From Actinomycetospora soli (GTDB lineage Bacteria; Actinomycetota; Actinomycetes; Mycobacteriales; Pseudonocardiaceae): a stretch of 64,000 nt of DNA. The stretch is taken from contig NZ_JAJNDA010000008.1 in the NCBI RefSeq assembly GCF_021026295.1, forward strand, positions 222,153 to 286,152. The letters are read 5' to 3'. The notes beneath the pieces were generated by a model, which was given only the letters and a program-made list of their open reading frames with translations, searched no databases and was not told the origin of the DNA. Shown here piece after piece: positions 41,460 to 49,390 of the stretch (its first letter is position 1; every line of letters starts with the position of its first letter). Position numbers and translations under genes: made by a program.

Positions 41460-42748
41460 CCGTCCCGCCCGTCCCCACCGAGGAGTCCGTCTTCACCTGG
41501 GGCGCTCCTCCGCTGAAGTTCGGCGCCGGGGCCTGTGACGAGATCGGGTTCGACCTCTCCCAGTACGGCGCGAAGCGCATCCTGCTGATCACCGATCCCG
41601 GGATGCAGCAGACCGGCCTGCCCGACCGGATCGCCGACCAGATCCGGCGCTACGACATGACCGTCGAGATCTTCGACGGCGTGCACGTGGAGCCGACCGA
41701 CGACTCGATGAACAAGGCGATCGGCTACGCCACCGAGCAGGGCCCGTGGGACGGGTTCGTCGCGGTCGGCGGCGGTTCGGCCATCGACACGGCGAAGGCC
41801 GTCAACCTGCTCACCACCTTCCCCGGTGAGCTGATGGACTACGTCAACAAGCCGGTCGGCAACGCGCAGGTGCCGCCGGGGGCGCTCAAGCCGCTCATCG
41901 CGGTCCCGACGACGGCCGGCACGGGTTCCGAGTCCACCGCCATGTGCGTGCTCGACATCCTGTCGCTGCGGGTCAAGACGGGCATCAGCCACTGGCGGCT
42001 GCGCCCGACCCTCGCCGTGGTCGACCCGCTGCTGACGATGACCCTCCCGCCGGAGGTCACCGCGGCGTCGGGCATGGACATCGTGTGCCACGCGCTGGAG
42101 AGCTACACCGCGCGCTGGTACACCACGTTCGACCGCAAGTCCCCCGAGCAGCGGGTGACCTACTGCGGCTCGAACCCGGTCTCCGACCTGTGGTGCGAGA
42201 AGTCGATGAGCCTGCTGGCGAAGTCGTTCCGCACCGCCGTCCACCGGGGCACCGACGACGTCGAGGCCCGCATGGACATGATGATGGCGGCGACCTTCGC
42301 GGGCATGGGCTTCGGCAACTCCGGCGTCCACATCCCGCACGCCAACGCCTACCCGATCGCCGGCCAGGTCCGGGACTTCCACCCGGCCGGCTACCCGTCG
42401 GACGAGGCGATGGTGCCGCACGGCATGTCGGTGTCGCTCACGGCGCCGGAGGCGTTCCGCTTCTCGTTCGACTCCGCCCCCGACCGGCACATGGCCGCGG
42501 CGCGGATGCTCGGGCCGAACGCGGAGACGCAGAACGACGCGTCCGAGCAGCTCCCGCACGTCGTCACCGAGCTGATGCGTGACATCGGCATCCCGAACGG
42601 GATCGGCGAGGTCGGGTTCGGCGAGTCGGACATCCCCGATCTCGTCGAGGGCACGATGAAGCAGCAGCGCCTGCTCGCGACGTGCCCGCGGACGCCGACC
42701 GAGGACGACATCGCCGACATCTTCGCCAAGTCCATCTCCAACTGGTAG
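41456..42748 (+). CDS. Iron-type alcohol dehydrogenase, hydroxyacid-oxoacid transhydrogenase-like
   Basis: A 430-residue group III alcohol dehydrogenase. The nucleotide motif is VGGGSAIDTAKAVNLL (about 101-118). Metal ligands lie in SGMDIVCHALESY (Asp, His), GVHIPHANAYPIAG (His) and VPHGMSVSL (His). GFGNSGVHIPHA-AYPI closely resembles the human HOT/ADHFE1 motif, whose enzyme turns 4-hydroxybutyrate plus 2-oxoglutarate into succinate semialdehyde plus 2-hydroxyglutarate. It is coupled to the lactonase by a 4-bp overlap. A succinate-semialdehyde dehydrogenase to finish the route is not in the window. Confidence 0.88.
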   Translation: MTVPPVPTEESVFTWGAPPLKFGAGACDEIGFDLSQYGAKRILLITDPGMQQTGLPDRIADQIRRYDMTVEIFDGVHVEPTDDSMNKAIGYATEQGPWDGFVAVGGGSAIDTAKAVNLLTTFPGELMDYVNKPVGNAQVPPGALKPLIAVPTTAGTGSESTAMCVLDILSLRVKTGISHWRLRPTLAVVDPLLTMTLPPEVTAASGMDIVCHALESYTARWYTTFDRKSPEQRVTYCGSNPVSDLWCEKSMSLLAKSFRTAVHRGTDDVEARMDMMMAATFAGMGFGNSGVHIPHANAYPIAGQVRDFHPAGYPSDEAMVPHGMSVSLTAPEAFRFSFDSAPDRHMAAARMLGPNAETQNDASEQLPHVVTELMRDIGIPNGIGEVGFGESDIPDLVEGTMKQQRLLATCPRTPTEDDIADIFAKSISNW

Positions 42749-42760
42749 CCGCACGCGGCC

Positions 42761-42789
42761 GGGCCCCGTCGTCGTCGACGGCGGGGCCC
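42761..42789 (+). terminator. Hairpin after the lactonase-dehydrogenase operon
   Basis: gggccccgtcgtc pairs with gacggcggggccc (one mismatch) 12 bp after the stop. It separates the operon from the FmdB-like gene. Confidence 0.7.
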
Positions 42790-42814
42790 TCCGTGCGCGA
42801 ACGGGAAGGGCGTC

Positions 42815-43297
42815 ATGCCGATCTACGACTACCGCTGTGACTGCGGGCTGCGCTTCGAGCGGCTGATGGGCCGCGACGCCCCCGCGCCGGCCTGCCCGGA
42901 GTGCGGCGGCGAGTCCCGCAAGGTCCCGTCGCGCCCGGCGCTGCACGGGAAGGCCGACCCCGGTCTGTCCCGCGAGCAGATGCCGCAGACCTGGCGCGGG
43001 GTCTACAACGGCAACCGCGAGTACATCGCCTCCATGCGCAAGCAGTGGGAGCGCCGCCAGCAGCTCGAGGAGAAGTATCCCGAGATCGCCGGCGACACCC
43101 GGCCCGTCATCGCGCACGAGGGCCGCTACGAGCAGGTCCCCCTGCGCGCGGGCGAGCCGATCCTCAAGCCGGCCGCGGACCCCGGCTCGTCCGGACACGG
43201 CCACGGCCACGGACACGGACACGGCCACGGCCACGGCCACTCGACGCCGAGCACGCCCAAGCCGAGCACGCCCAAGCCGACCCCGCCGTCCGGATAG
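42815..43297 (+). CDS. FmdB-family zinc-ribbon protein with Gly-His tail
   Basis: A 160-residue protein. The N-terminal zinc ribbon is MPIYDYRCDCGLRFERLM plus CPECGG (two CxC/CxxC knuckles, residues about 8-32), the FmdB regulatory-type fold. A charged helical middle (about 60-95) follows, then eight Gly-His dipeptides (about 128-143) and a Ser/Thr/Pro/Lys tail. Gly-His runs commonly bind nickel, zinc or iron, so metal storage or delivery to a neighbouring metalloenzyme is possible. ATG 42815 has gggaaggg upstream. It is longer than usual FmdB proteins (about 70-110 residues) because of the tail. Confidence 0.83.
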   Translation: MPIYDYRCDCGLRFERLMGRDAPAPACPECGGESRKVPSRPALHGKADPGLSREQMPQTWRGVYNGNREYIASMRKQWERRQQLEEKYPEIAGDTRPVIAHEGRYEQVPLRAGEPILKPAADPGSSGHGHGHGHGHGHGHGHSTPSTPKPSTPKPTPPSG

Positions 43298-43339
43298 GCG
43301 ACGGTCGACGACGCACGTGGCCTGGGACACACTCCCCGC

Positions 43340-44251
43340 GTGGACTTCGACCAGGCCCGTGACGTCTTCCTCCAGCCCCGGGAGGGTGCGACCGCTCCCG
43401 CCGCCGACACCCCCGCCCTCGCGTTGCGCCACGTACTCGAGCCGCTCGCGATGGTCCACATCTGGAGCACGCCGGCCCAGGCGCACATGGCGAAGGCGGG
43501 ACTGAACTTCCTCACCGGCTACGTCGGCGGGCGTGGCTGCACCCTGGGCGACGTGACGCCCGGCGTCGTCGCCTCGACCTTCGCCGTGTTCGAGCCGGGG
43601 CTCGCGGCCGACCTGTGGCGCCAGGCTCGGGCCACGTGCTCGGTCGAGGAGCTGCTCGCCGTCCGGAACGGCGGCGGCGGGGAGGGCCTGCGCGCCGCGC
43701 TGGAGGGGGTCGACGAGGCCGGGATCGGCCGCGTGACCCGCACGCTGCGCGCGGCCCTGGACGCGGGCGGACCCGGCGAGCTCGCGGGGCGGCCGCTCTA
43801 CGCGAGCCTGCGCGACCAGCCCTGGCCGACCGACGCCCACACCGCCCTGTTCCACGTCGCGTCGCTCTACCGCGAGCACCGCGGCGACGCCCACCTCGGC
43901 GCCTGCGTGGCCGCGGGGATCGACGGCCTCGAGGCGAACATCCTCACCGAGCTGCGGGCCGGCTTCGACCTCTACGAGTACACCGGCACCCGCGGCTGGT
44001 CGCCCGAGGCGATGGACGCGGCGTCCGCCCGCCTCACCGCCCGCGGCCTGCTCGCCGACGGCGCGCTGACCGCTGCGGGCCGCGACACCCGCCAGCAGAT
44101 CGAGGCCGCGACCGACCTGGCGCAGCACCGGGTCGTCGAGGCCCTGTCCGACGGCTTCGACGACCTCGTCGCCACGCTCGGCGGCTGGGCCGACCGGGTC
44201 GTCGCCGCGGGCTGGTTCCCGCCGGACCCGTACAAGCGCGCCGCGGGGTGA
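43340..44251 (+). CDS. SCO6745-family protein, copy 1
   Basis: A 303-residue helical protein that I recognise as the actinobacterial SCO6745 type, function unknown. Landmarks are LRHVLEPLAMVHIWS, STFAVFEPGLAADLW, LFHVASLYREHRGDAHLGA and the C-terminal winged-helix-like RGWSPEAMDAASARLTARGL. The last part resembles a MarR-like wing. It starts at GTG 43340; CACACT lies 6 nt upstream, so it may be leaderless. A paralog follows 29 bp downstream. No membrane segment or signal peptide. Confidence 0.75.
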   Translation: MDFDQARDVFLQPREGATAPAADTPALALRHVLEPLAMVHIWSTPAQAHMAKAGLNFLTGYVGGRGCTLGDVTPGVVASTFAVFEPGLAADLWRQARATCSVEELLAVRNGGGGEGLRAALEGVDEAGIGRVTRTLRAALDAGGPGELAGRPLYASLRDQPWPTDAHTALFHVASLYREHRGDAHLGACVAAGIDGLEANILTELRAGFDLYEYTGTRGWSPEAMDAASARLTARGLLADGALTAAGRDTRQQIEAATDLAQHRVVEALSDGFDDLVATLGGWADRVVAAGWFPPDPYKRAAG

Positions 44252-44280
44252 GACCCGGGCGGGCCGGGTAGGTGGCCCCC

Positions 44281-45138
44281 ATGCCTTCGCCGACCTCCCC
44301 CGCCCGCCGCCTCCGGGACGCGATCGAGCCGATCGCGATGGTGTACGTCCACTCCCCGGAAGCCCGGGAGCAGTACGAGGCGATCGGGCTGCAGCGGTGG
44401 CAGGGCTACGTGCTCGGCCGCGCCGGGGCGCTGGGACTGCCGCCGGCGAACCTCGTCGTCGCGACCTTCGGCGCCTTCGAACCGGAGATGCTCACCGGGA
44501 CCTACGAGGCCGCCCTGGCGACGGCGAGCGTGCCGGACGCGCTCGCGGCGAAGCTGGCCGGCGCCACCCGGTGCCTGCACCGCGTGTTCGGGGAGCCGGC
44601 CCGCGACGTCGAGGAGGTCGTCACGGTGCTGCGCGGCGGCCTGGACCGGGCGCCGGTTCTCGGCAAGCCGCTGTTCGCGGGCCACGCGGCGCTGGAGTGG
44701 CCGGGCGACGCCTGGGCCCGGCTCTGGCACGCGACGAACCTGCTGCGGGAGTACCGCGGCGACGCGCACCTCGCGGCGCTCGTGTCCCACGGCATCGGCA
44801 TGCTCGAGTCGAACCTGCTCACCGAGGCGCGCATCGGCATGGCGGGCCGGGACTACACGCGCACGCGGTCGTGGACGGAGGAGGACATCGAGGCGGCCAC
44901 CGCCGACCTCCTCGACCGGCTGCTGATCACCCGCGACGGCGACCGGATCCGGCTCACCGAGCGCGGGGCGGCCCTGCGCGACGACGTCGAGGACGCCACC
45001 GAGGCCGCGCTCGACCCCGTCGTCGAGGGCATGGAGCACGGGCTCGACCTCGCCGTGGAGCGGTGCCTGCGCTGGTCGCGGGAGCTGCGGGACGCCGGCG
45101 CGTTCCCCGACGACGACGAGAAGCTGCTGGCGGGCTGA
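44281..45138 (+). CDS. SCO6745-family protein, copy 2
   Basis: A 285-residue paralog of the upstream gene. It shares the same order of landmarks (LRDAIEPIAMVYVHS, ATFGAFEPEMLTGTY, LWHATNLLREYRGDAHLAA, RSWTEEDIEAATADLLDRLL). Sequence divergence is large, so the duplication is old. ATG 44281 is chosen; GTG 44272 is in frame. Its TGA (45136-45138) abuts the stop codon of the convergent cruF-like gene with no base between. Function unknown; the pairing suggests a heterodimer. Confidence 0.75.
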   Translation: MPSPTSPARRLRDAIEPIAMVYVHSPEAREQYEAIGLQRWQGYVLGRAGALGLPPANLVVATFGAFEPEMLTGTYEAALATASVPDALAAKLAGATRCLHRVFGEPARDVEEVVTVLRGGLDRAPVLGKPLFAGHAALEWPGDAWARLWHATNLLREYRGDAHLAALVSHGIGMLESNLLTEARIGMAGRDYTRTRSWTEEDIEAATADLLDRLLITRDGDRIRLTERGAALRDDVEDATEAALDPVVEGMEHGLDLAVERCLRWSRELRDAGAFPDDDEKLLAG

Positions 45139-45942
45139 TCAGGTGCCGCGGAGGGTGCCGTGAAGGGAGCCGCGGAGGCGGCGCCACGTCGCCACGGCGA
45201 ACGGGACGGCGACGACGCCCATCCCGATCCCGCCCACCACGGCCGACCCGGGCAGCCCGAAGAACGCCAGGTGCGCCAGCACCGACGACGCGTACACCCA
45301 CAGGTAGAGCGCGGTGGCCGGACCCGATCCGCGGCCGGGGCCCAGCGCCCGGTGCAGCCCGCCGACCACCAGCACGGACACGAGCAGCCAGCCCGCGTAG
45401 TTCGTGAGCGGGATGCCGGGGACGAGGGGCAGCGCGGGGTCGGGCGCGAACCAGGTCCAGTGGCCGGCGGACACCATCTGCGGGTCGAGGAACAGGTCCC
45501 ACGCCGCGAGGGCGAACGCCCCGACCGCGACCACGCCCGGACCCCGACCGGCGAGGGTGCGCCCGACGACCAGCGCGGGCCACGCCATCATCGCCCAGGC
45601 GAGCGGCACGACGACGGGGACGCCGAGCAGCTCCGGGCCGAGCGTGCCGGTGTAGGCGTAGGACCCGAACGGGAAGCCGGTGGCCAGCCCGACGGCCTCG
45701 GCCACCAGACCGCCGCCGCCGGCGATCCCCACGAGGAGCAGACCCCCGCGCACCCCGTGCACGCGCACCACGTCCGCCAGCGAGGCGAGGAAGAACACGA
45801 CGACGCTCGTGACCGTGACGCCCGTGAGCCACGCCGACGGCACCAGCGGGTACACGATCTGGACCAGCACGGCGACGCCCACCAGCACCCACGCCGGCAG
45901 CGCCGTGCTCGCCGTCGCCGCCGGGCGAGCCGTCGTCACCAT
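45139..45942 (-). CDS. CruF-like carotenoid 1,2-hydratase family membrane protein
   Basis: A 267-residue membrane protein with about seven hydrophobic helices. The CruF/bisanhydrobacterioruberin-hydratase landmarks are seen: LVAEAVGLATGFPFGSYAYT, LGVPVVVPLAWAMMAWPALV, AAWDLFLDPQMV and GIPLTNYAGWLLVS. Such enzymes add water to the psi end of an acyclic carotenoid, so that a sugar can be added next. ATG 45942 has gggagg eight bases upstream; ATG 45960 is an in-frame alternative. It is divergent from the glycosyltransferase and desaturase genes, which fit the same pathway. Confidence 0.85.
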   Translation of the reverse strand: MVTTARPAATASTALPAWVLVGVAVLVQIVYPLVPSAWLTGVTVTSVVVFFLASLADVVRVHGVRGGLLLVGIAGGGGLVAEAVGLATGFPFGSYAYTGTLGPELLGVPVVVPLAWAMMAWPALVVGRTLAGRGPGVVAVGAFALAAWDLFLDPQMVSAGHWTWFAPDPALPLVPGIPLTNYAGWLLVSVLVVGGLHRALGPGRGSGPATALYLWVYASSVLAHLAFFGLPGSAVVGGIGMGVVAVPFAVATWRRLRGSLHGTLRGT

Positions 45943-46012
45943 GTCCCGAGCCTCCCGCATCGCGATCCACGTCGGATCGCGGGACCGCTCTGCGGCGTCG
46001 ATCGGGCGTGCC

Positions 46013-46024
46013 TACGGTGCCGGG
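46013..46024 (+). promoter_or_regulatory. Leaderless promoter of the carotenoid glycosyltransferase gene
   Basis: TACGGT at 46013-46018 is followed by 6 nt and GTG 46025. No Shine-Dalgarno is seen. Confidence 0.5.
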
Positions 46025-47146
46025 GTGCCCGCCGCAGGTCCCTTCTCACCCGTGCGCCTGCTCGTGACCTCCGGCTCCCTGCTCGCCGCCGCCGGCACCC
46101 TGCACCAGCTGGTCAACCACCGCCGGCTCCGGCGCCCGCCGGCCGCACCCCCGCCGGTGCCGACCCCGGTGTCGGTCCTCGTGCCCGCCCGCGACGAGGC
46201 GCCGCGGATCGCGGCGACGATCACCTCGCTGCTCGGCCAGCGCGGGGTCACCGACCTCGAGATCCTCGTGCTCGACGACGGGTCCACCGACGGCACCGCG
46301 GACGTCGTCGCCGCGACGGCGGACGGCGACCCCCGGCTGCGGGTCCTCCCCGGACGACCGCCCCCGGCCGGGCGGCTCGGCAAGCCGCACGCCTGCGCCC
46401 AGCTGGCCGCCGCGGCCCGCGGCGAGGTGCTCGTCTTCGTCGACGCGGACGTGGTGCTCGCCCCGCACGCGGTGGCCGCGGCCGTCGCGATGCTGCGCGC
46501 CGGGGAGCCGCTCGCACTGCTCTCCCCGTGGCCGCGCCAGGCGGTGTCCGGCCCGCTCGCGCGGCTGGTGCAGCCGCTGCTGGCCTGGTCCTGGCTCACC
46601 ACGCTCCCGCTGCGGGCCGCAGAACGGAGCGCACGGCCGTCGATGGCGGTCGCGAACGGGCAGTTCCTCGTCGTGGAGGCGGCGGCCCTGGCGCGGGCCG
46701 GCGGCTGGGCGGCGGTCGGGGGCGCAGTGCTCGACGACATCGCCCTCGCCCGGGCGGTCCGCCGCGCCGGCGGCCGGACCGGGGTCGGCGACGGTTCCAC
46801 CCTCGCGACCTGCCGGATGTACGACACGGGCCGCGACCTGCACGCCGGCTACCGCAAGTCGCTGTGGGCGGCGTTCGGCTCCCCCGTCGGCGCCGTGGGG
46901 GTCGCGGCCGCGTTGCTCCTGGTCTACGTGCTGCCGCCCGCCGCCGCGCTGCGCGGATCCCGGATCGGCGCCGCCGGGTACGCCGCCGGTGTGGCCGGGC
47001 GGGTGCTCGCCGCCCGGTTCACCGCGACGACGCGGTGGGACGCGGTCGCGCACCCCGTCTCGGTGGTGACCACACTGGGGCTGCTGGTGTCGTCCTGGGT
47101 GGGCCGGGTGCGGGGCACGCTCACGTGGAAGGGACGGCCGCTGTGA
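46025..47146 (+). CDS. Family 2 glycosyltransferase, probably carotenoid-modifying (CruG/CrtQ-like)
   Basis: A 373-residue membrane-associated GT2 enzyme. An N-terminal helix is followed by the GT-A core: VSVLVPARDEAPRIAATI, LDDGSTDGTADV, FVDADVVLAP (DxD), and acceptor motif VLDDIALARAVRRAGG; then an Arg-rich segment and two to three C-terminal membrane helices. It resembles CruG/CrtQ-type enzymes that add glucose to hydroxylated carotenoids. It starts at GTG 46025 (leaderless pattern) and overlaps the desaturase gene by 4 bp (GTGA). The sugar and acceptor are inferred from the flanking cruF- and crtI-like genes. Confidence 0.8.
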   Translation: MPAAGPFSPVRLLVTSGSLLAAAGTLHQLVNHRRLRRPPAAPPPVPTPVSVLVPARDEAPRIAATITSLLGQRGVTDLEILVLDDGSTDGTADVVAATADGDPRLRVLPGRPPPAGRLGKPHACAQLAAAARGEVLVFVDADVVLAPHAVAAAVAMLRAGEPLALLSPWPRQAVSGPLARLVQPLLAWSWLTTLPLRAAERSARPSMAVANGQFLVVEAAALARAGGWAAVGGAVLDDIALARAVRRAGGRTGVGDGSTLATCRMYDTGRDLHAGYRKSLWAAFGSPVGAVGVAAALLLVYVLPPAAALRGSRIGAAGYAAGVAGRVLAARFTATTRWDAVAHPVSVVTTLGLLVSSWVGRVRGTLTWKGRPL

Positions 47147-48834
47147 GTCGGGTGATCGTCGTCGGGGCCGGGCTCGGCGGGCTCGCGACCGCGGCCCGAC
47201 TCGCCGCGGCGGGCCACGAGGTCGAGGTCCACGAGCGCTCCGACGTGGTCGGCGGCAAGCTCGGCCTCGTCGAACGGGACGGCTTCGCCTTCGACACCGG
47301 CCCGTCCCTGCTGACGCTGCCGGGCCTGCTCGACGACCTCTTCGCGACGACGGGTGGTCCGGCCGGGCTCGACGTCGAGCGGGTCGACCCGGCGTGCGAC
47401 TACACCTTCGCCGACGGCACGCGTCTCACGCTCCCGCACGACCCGGCCGACGTCCCGGCGGCCTTCGACGCCGCGCTGGGCCCGGGCGCCGGAGCGGCCT
47501 GGTCCACGCTGCACGCCCGCTCACGGCACCTGTGGGAGCTCGTCGGCGAGGACGTGCTCCGCCGACCGCTGACGCTGTCCGCGCTGCTGCGGATGAGCGC
47601 GCGACCGGGCGGACTCCGGGCGGTGGCGCCGTGGCGGACCGTCCGCGGTCTCGCCCGCCGGGCCCTGCCCGACCCGCGGATGCGCACCTGGCTCGAGCGC
47701 TACGCGACCTACTCGGGCTCCGACCCGCGACGCACCCCGGCCGTCCTGTCGGTGACGTCGTTCGTCGAGCAGGAGTTCGGCGCCTGGTACGTGCCCGGCG
47801 GGCTGCGGCGCATCGTCGAGACCGTCCACGACCGGTGCCGGGCGCTGGGCGTCGCGGTGCACCTGTCGTCGCCGGTGGACGAGGTGCTCGTCGAGGACGG
47901 CCGCGCCGTGGGCGTCCGGGTGGCCGGCCGGGAGCACCGCGCCGACGCGGTCGTCTGCAACGCCGACGCGGCGGTGCTCCACGAGCGGCTGCTGCCCCGC
48001 GGCACGGCGGCCCGGGCCCGGCGGCGGCTGCGGCGTACCGCGCCGTCGAGCGCGGGGTTCGTGCTGCTGCTCGGGCTCTCCGGGCGGTCCGGGGCGCCCG
48101 CGCACCGCGTGTTCTTCCCGGCCGACTACGACGCGGAGTTCGACGCGGTCTTCGGCCGCCGACCCCGGCCCGTCGACGACCCCACCGTCTACGTGCACGC
48201 CCCCGACGACCCGGCGCTGCGCCCCGACGACGACGCCGAGGGCTGGTTCGTGCTGGTCAACGCGCCGGTGCACGAACCCGCGCGGGGCCTGGACTGGGAC
48301 GCCCCCGGCCTGCGCGAGGCCTATGCGGAGCGGGTGCTCGACGTGCTCGCCACCCGGGGCGTCGACGTCCGGCCGCGGCTGCGGTTCGTCGAGGTGCTGA
48401 CGCCCGCCGACCTGGAGCGCCGCACCGGCTCGCCCGGCGGGGCGATCTACGGCACGGCGTCGCACGGTCCGCGTGCGGCGCTGCGCCGGCCCGCCAACGC
48501 CGGACCGCTGCCCGGCCTCTACCTGGTCGGCGGCTCCGCCCACCCGGGGGGCGGCATCCCGCTGGTGCTCATGTCGGCCGAGATCGTCGCGGGGCTCATC
48601 GGCCCGGCGGGAGGTCCGGCGGCGGCTCCGGCGGCGAGTCCGACGGCGGGTCCGACGGCGGGTCCGGCGGGAACTCCGCCGGAATCGAGCGCCACGTCCC
48701 GACGGCGAGCTGCACCAGACCCACCAGCGCCAGCGCGGCCCACGTCGTCAGGAACGTCGTCCCCCAGCTCCAGCCCGGACCCGGCACCGTCTGGACGAGC
48801 GCGGCCCCCAGCGTCGGGAGGGCCACGACGATGA
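47143..48834 (+). CDS. CrtI/CrtD-like carotenoid desaturase (FAD)
   Basis: A flavoprotein with an N-terminal FAD motif VIVVGAGLGGLATAARLAA, then VVGGKLGLVERDGFAFDTGP, the central FVEQEFGAWYVPGGLRRIVE and the C-terminal GLYLVGGSAHPGGGIPLVLM expected of phytoene-desaturase/CrtD enzymes. The enzyme fold ends near residue 486. The frame continues 77 more residues of Ala/Pro/Ser/Thr to 48834, which are antisense to the 3' end of the CDP-alcohol transferase gene (239-bp overlap) and probably dispensable. With the cruF- and glycosyltransferase-like genes it fits a 3,4-desaturase (CrtD) role; crtE and crtB are not in the window. Confidence 0.82.
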   Translation: MSRVIVVGAGLGGLATAARLAAAGHEVEVHERSDVVGGKLGLVERDGFAFDTGPSLLTLPGLLDDLFATTGGPAGLDVERVDPACDYTFADGTRLTLPHDPADVPAAFDAALGPGAGAAWSTLHARSRHLWELVGEDVLRRPLTLSALLRMSARPGGLRAVAPWRTVRGLARRALPDPRMRTWLERYATYSGSDPRRTPAVLSVTSFVEQEFGAWYVPGGLRRIVETVHDRCRALGVAVHLSSPVDEVLVEDGRAVGVRVAGREHRADAVVCNADAAVLHERLLPRGTAARARRRLRRTAPSSAGFVLLLGLSGRSGAPAHRVFFPADYDAEFDAVFGRRPRPVDDPTVYVHAPDDPALRPDDDAEGWFVLVNAPVHEPARGLDWDAPGLREAYAERVLDVLATRGVDVRPRLRFVEVLTPADLERRTGSPGGAIYGTASHGPRAALRRPANAGPLPGLYLVGGSAHPGGGIPLVLMSAEIVAGLIGPAGGPAAAPAASPTAGPTAGPAGTPPESSATSRRRAAPDPPAPARPTSSGTSSPSSSPDPAPSGRARPPASGGPRR

Positions 48835-49363
48835 TCCGCGTCGGCCGCTCGGCCACCGTCACCGCGCCCGCGCCGGGCATGCCCACGGCCTGCGCCCGGG
48901 CCCGCGCGTACTCGTGCAGCAGCGTCACCGCCGCGACCGCCGCCGCGAGCGCGACCGGCGCGCCCAGCACGACGAGCACCGCGACCAGCAGCAGGTCACC
49001 CAGCCGGTCGCACACCGCGTCGACCACCGCCCCCAGCGGGCGGGCCCGGCCGGTCGCGAGCGCCACCGCGCCGTCGAGCCCGTCGAGCACCCCGCCCAGC
49101 ACCACCAGCACCGCGGCCAGCGCGACCCACGGCGCACCCGCCGTCGTGACGGCAAGGGCCCCGGCGAGCACCGCGACCCCGGCGACCGAGAGGACGTCCG
49201 GCGGCACCCGTCGGACCGGGCGCACGCACGCCCGGACCAGCCACAACCAGCCGCGCACCACCGTCGACGGCTCCAGGCCGCCGTGGCGCGCCGACCAGCC
49301 GGCGTCCTCCGGGCGCAGCTCCCGTGGACCCGGTCGAGCTCCGCTGCGCTCGGTCTCCCCCAT
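48596..49363 (-). CDS. CDP-alcohol phosphatidyltransferase family protein
   Basis: A 255-residue membrane enzyme with about five to six helices. The active-site signature D-x2-DG-x2-A-x9-G-x3-D-x3-D is present as DGLDGAVALATGRARPLG followed by AVVDAVCD (residues about 86-113). The near-invariant Arg after the Ala is Leu here, which may change CDP or cation binding. The last ~25 residues are a Pro/Asp/Ser repeat that overlaps the desaturase gene tail. It would make a phospholipid from a CDP-alcohol and an alcohol such as inositol or glycerol phosphate; the substrate is unknown. The start is ATG 49363. Confidence 0.8.
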   Translation of the reverse strand: MGETERSGARPGPRELRPEDAGWSARHGGLEPSTVVRGWLWLVRACVRPVRRVPPDVLSVAGVAVLAGALAVTTAGAPWVALAAVLVVLGGVLDGLDGAVALATGRARPLGAVVDAVCDRLGDLLLVAVLVVLGAPVALAAAVAAVTLLHEYARARAQAVGMPGAGAVTVAERPTRIIVVALPTLGAALVQTVPGPGWSWGTTFLTTWAALALVGLVQLAVGTWRSIPAEFPPDPPSDPPSDSPPEPPPDLPPGR

Positions 49364-49390
49364 CCGGCCAGCCTGCCACCGGAGGTGGCG

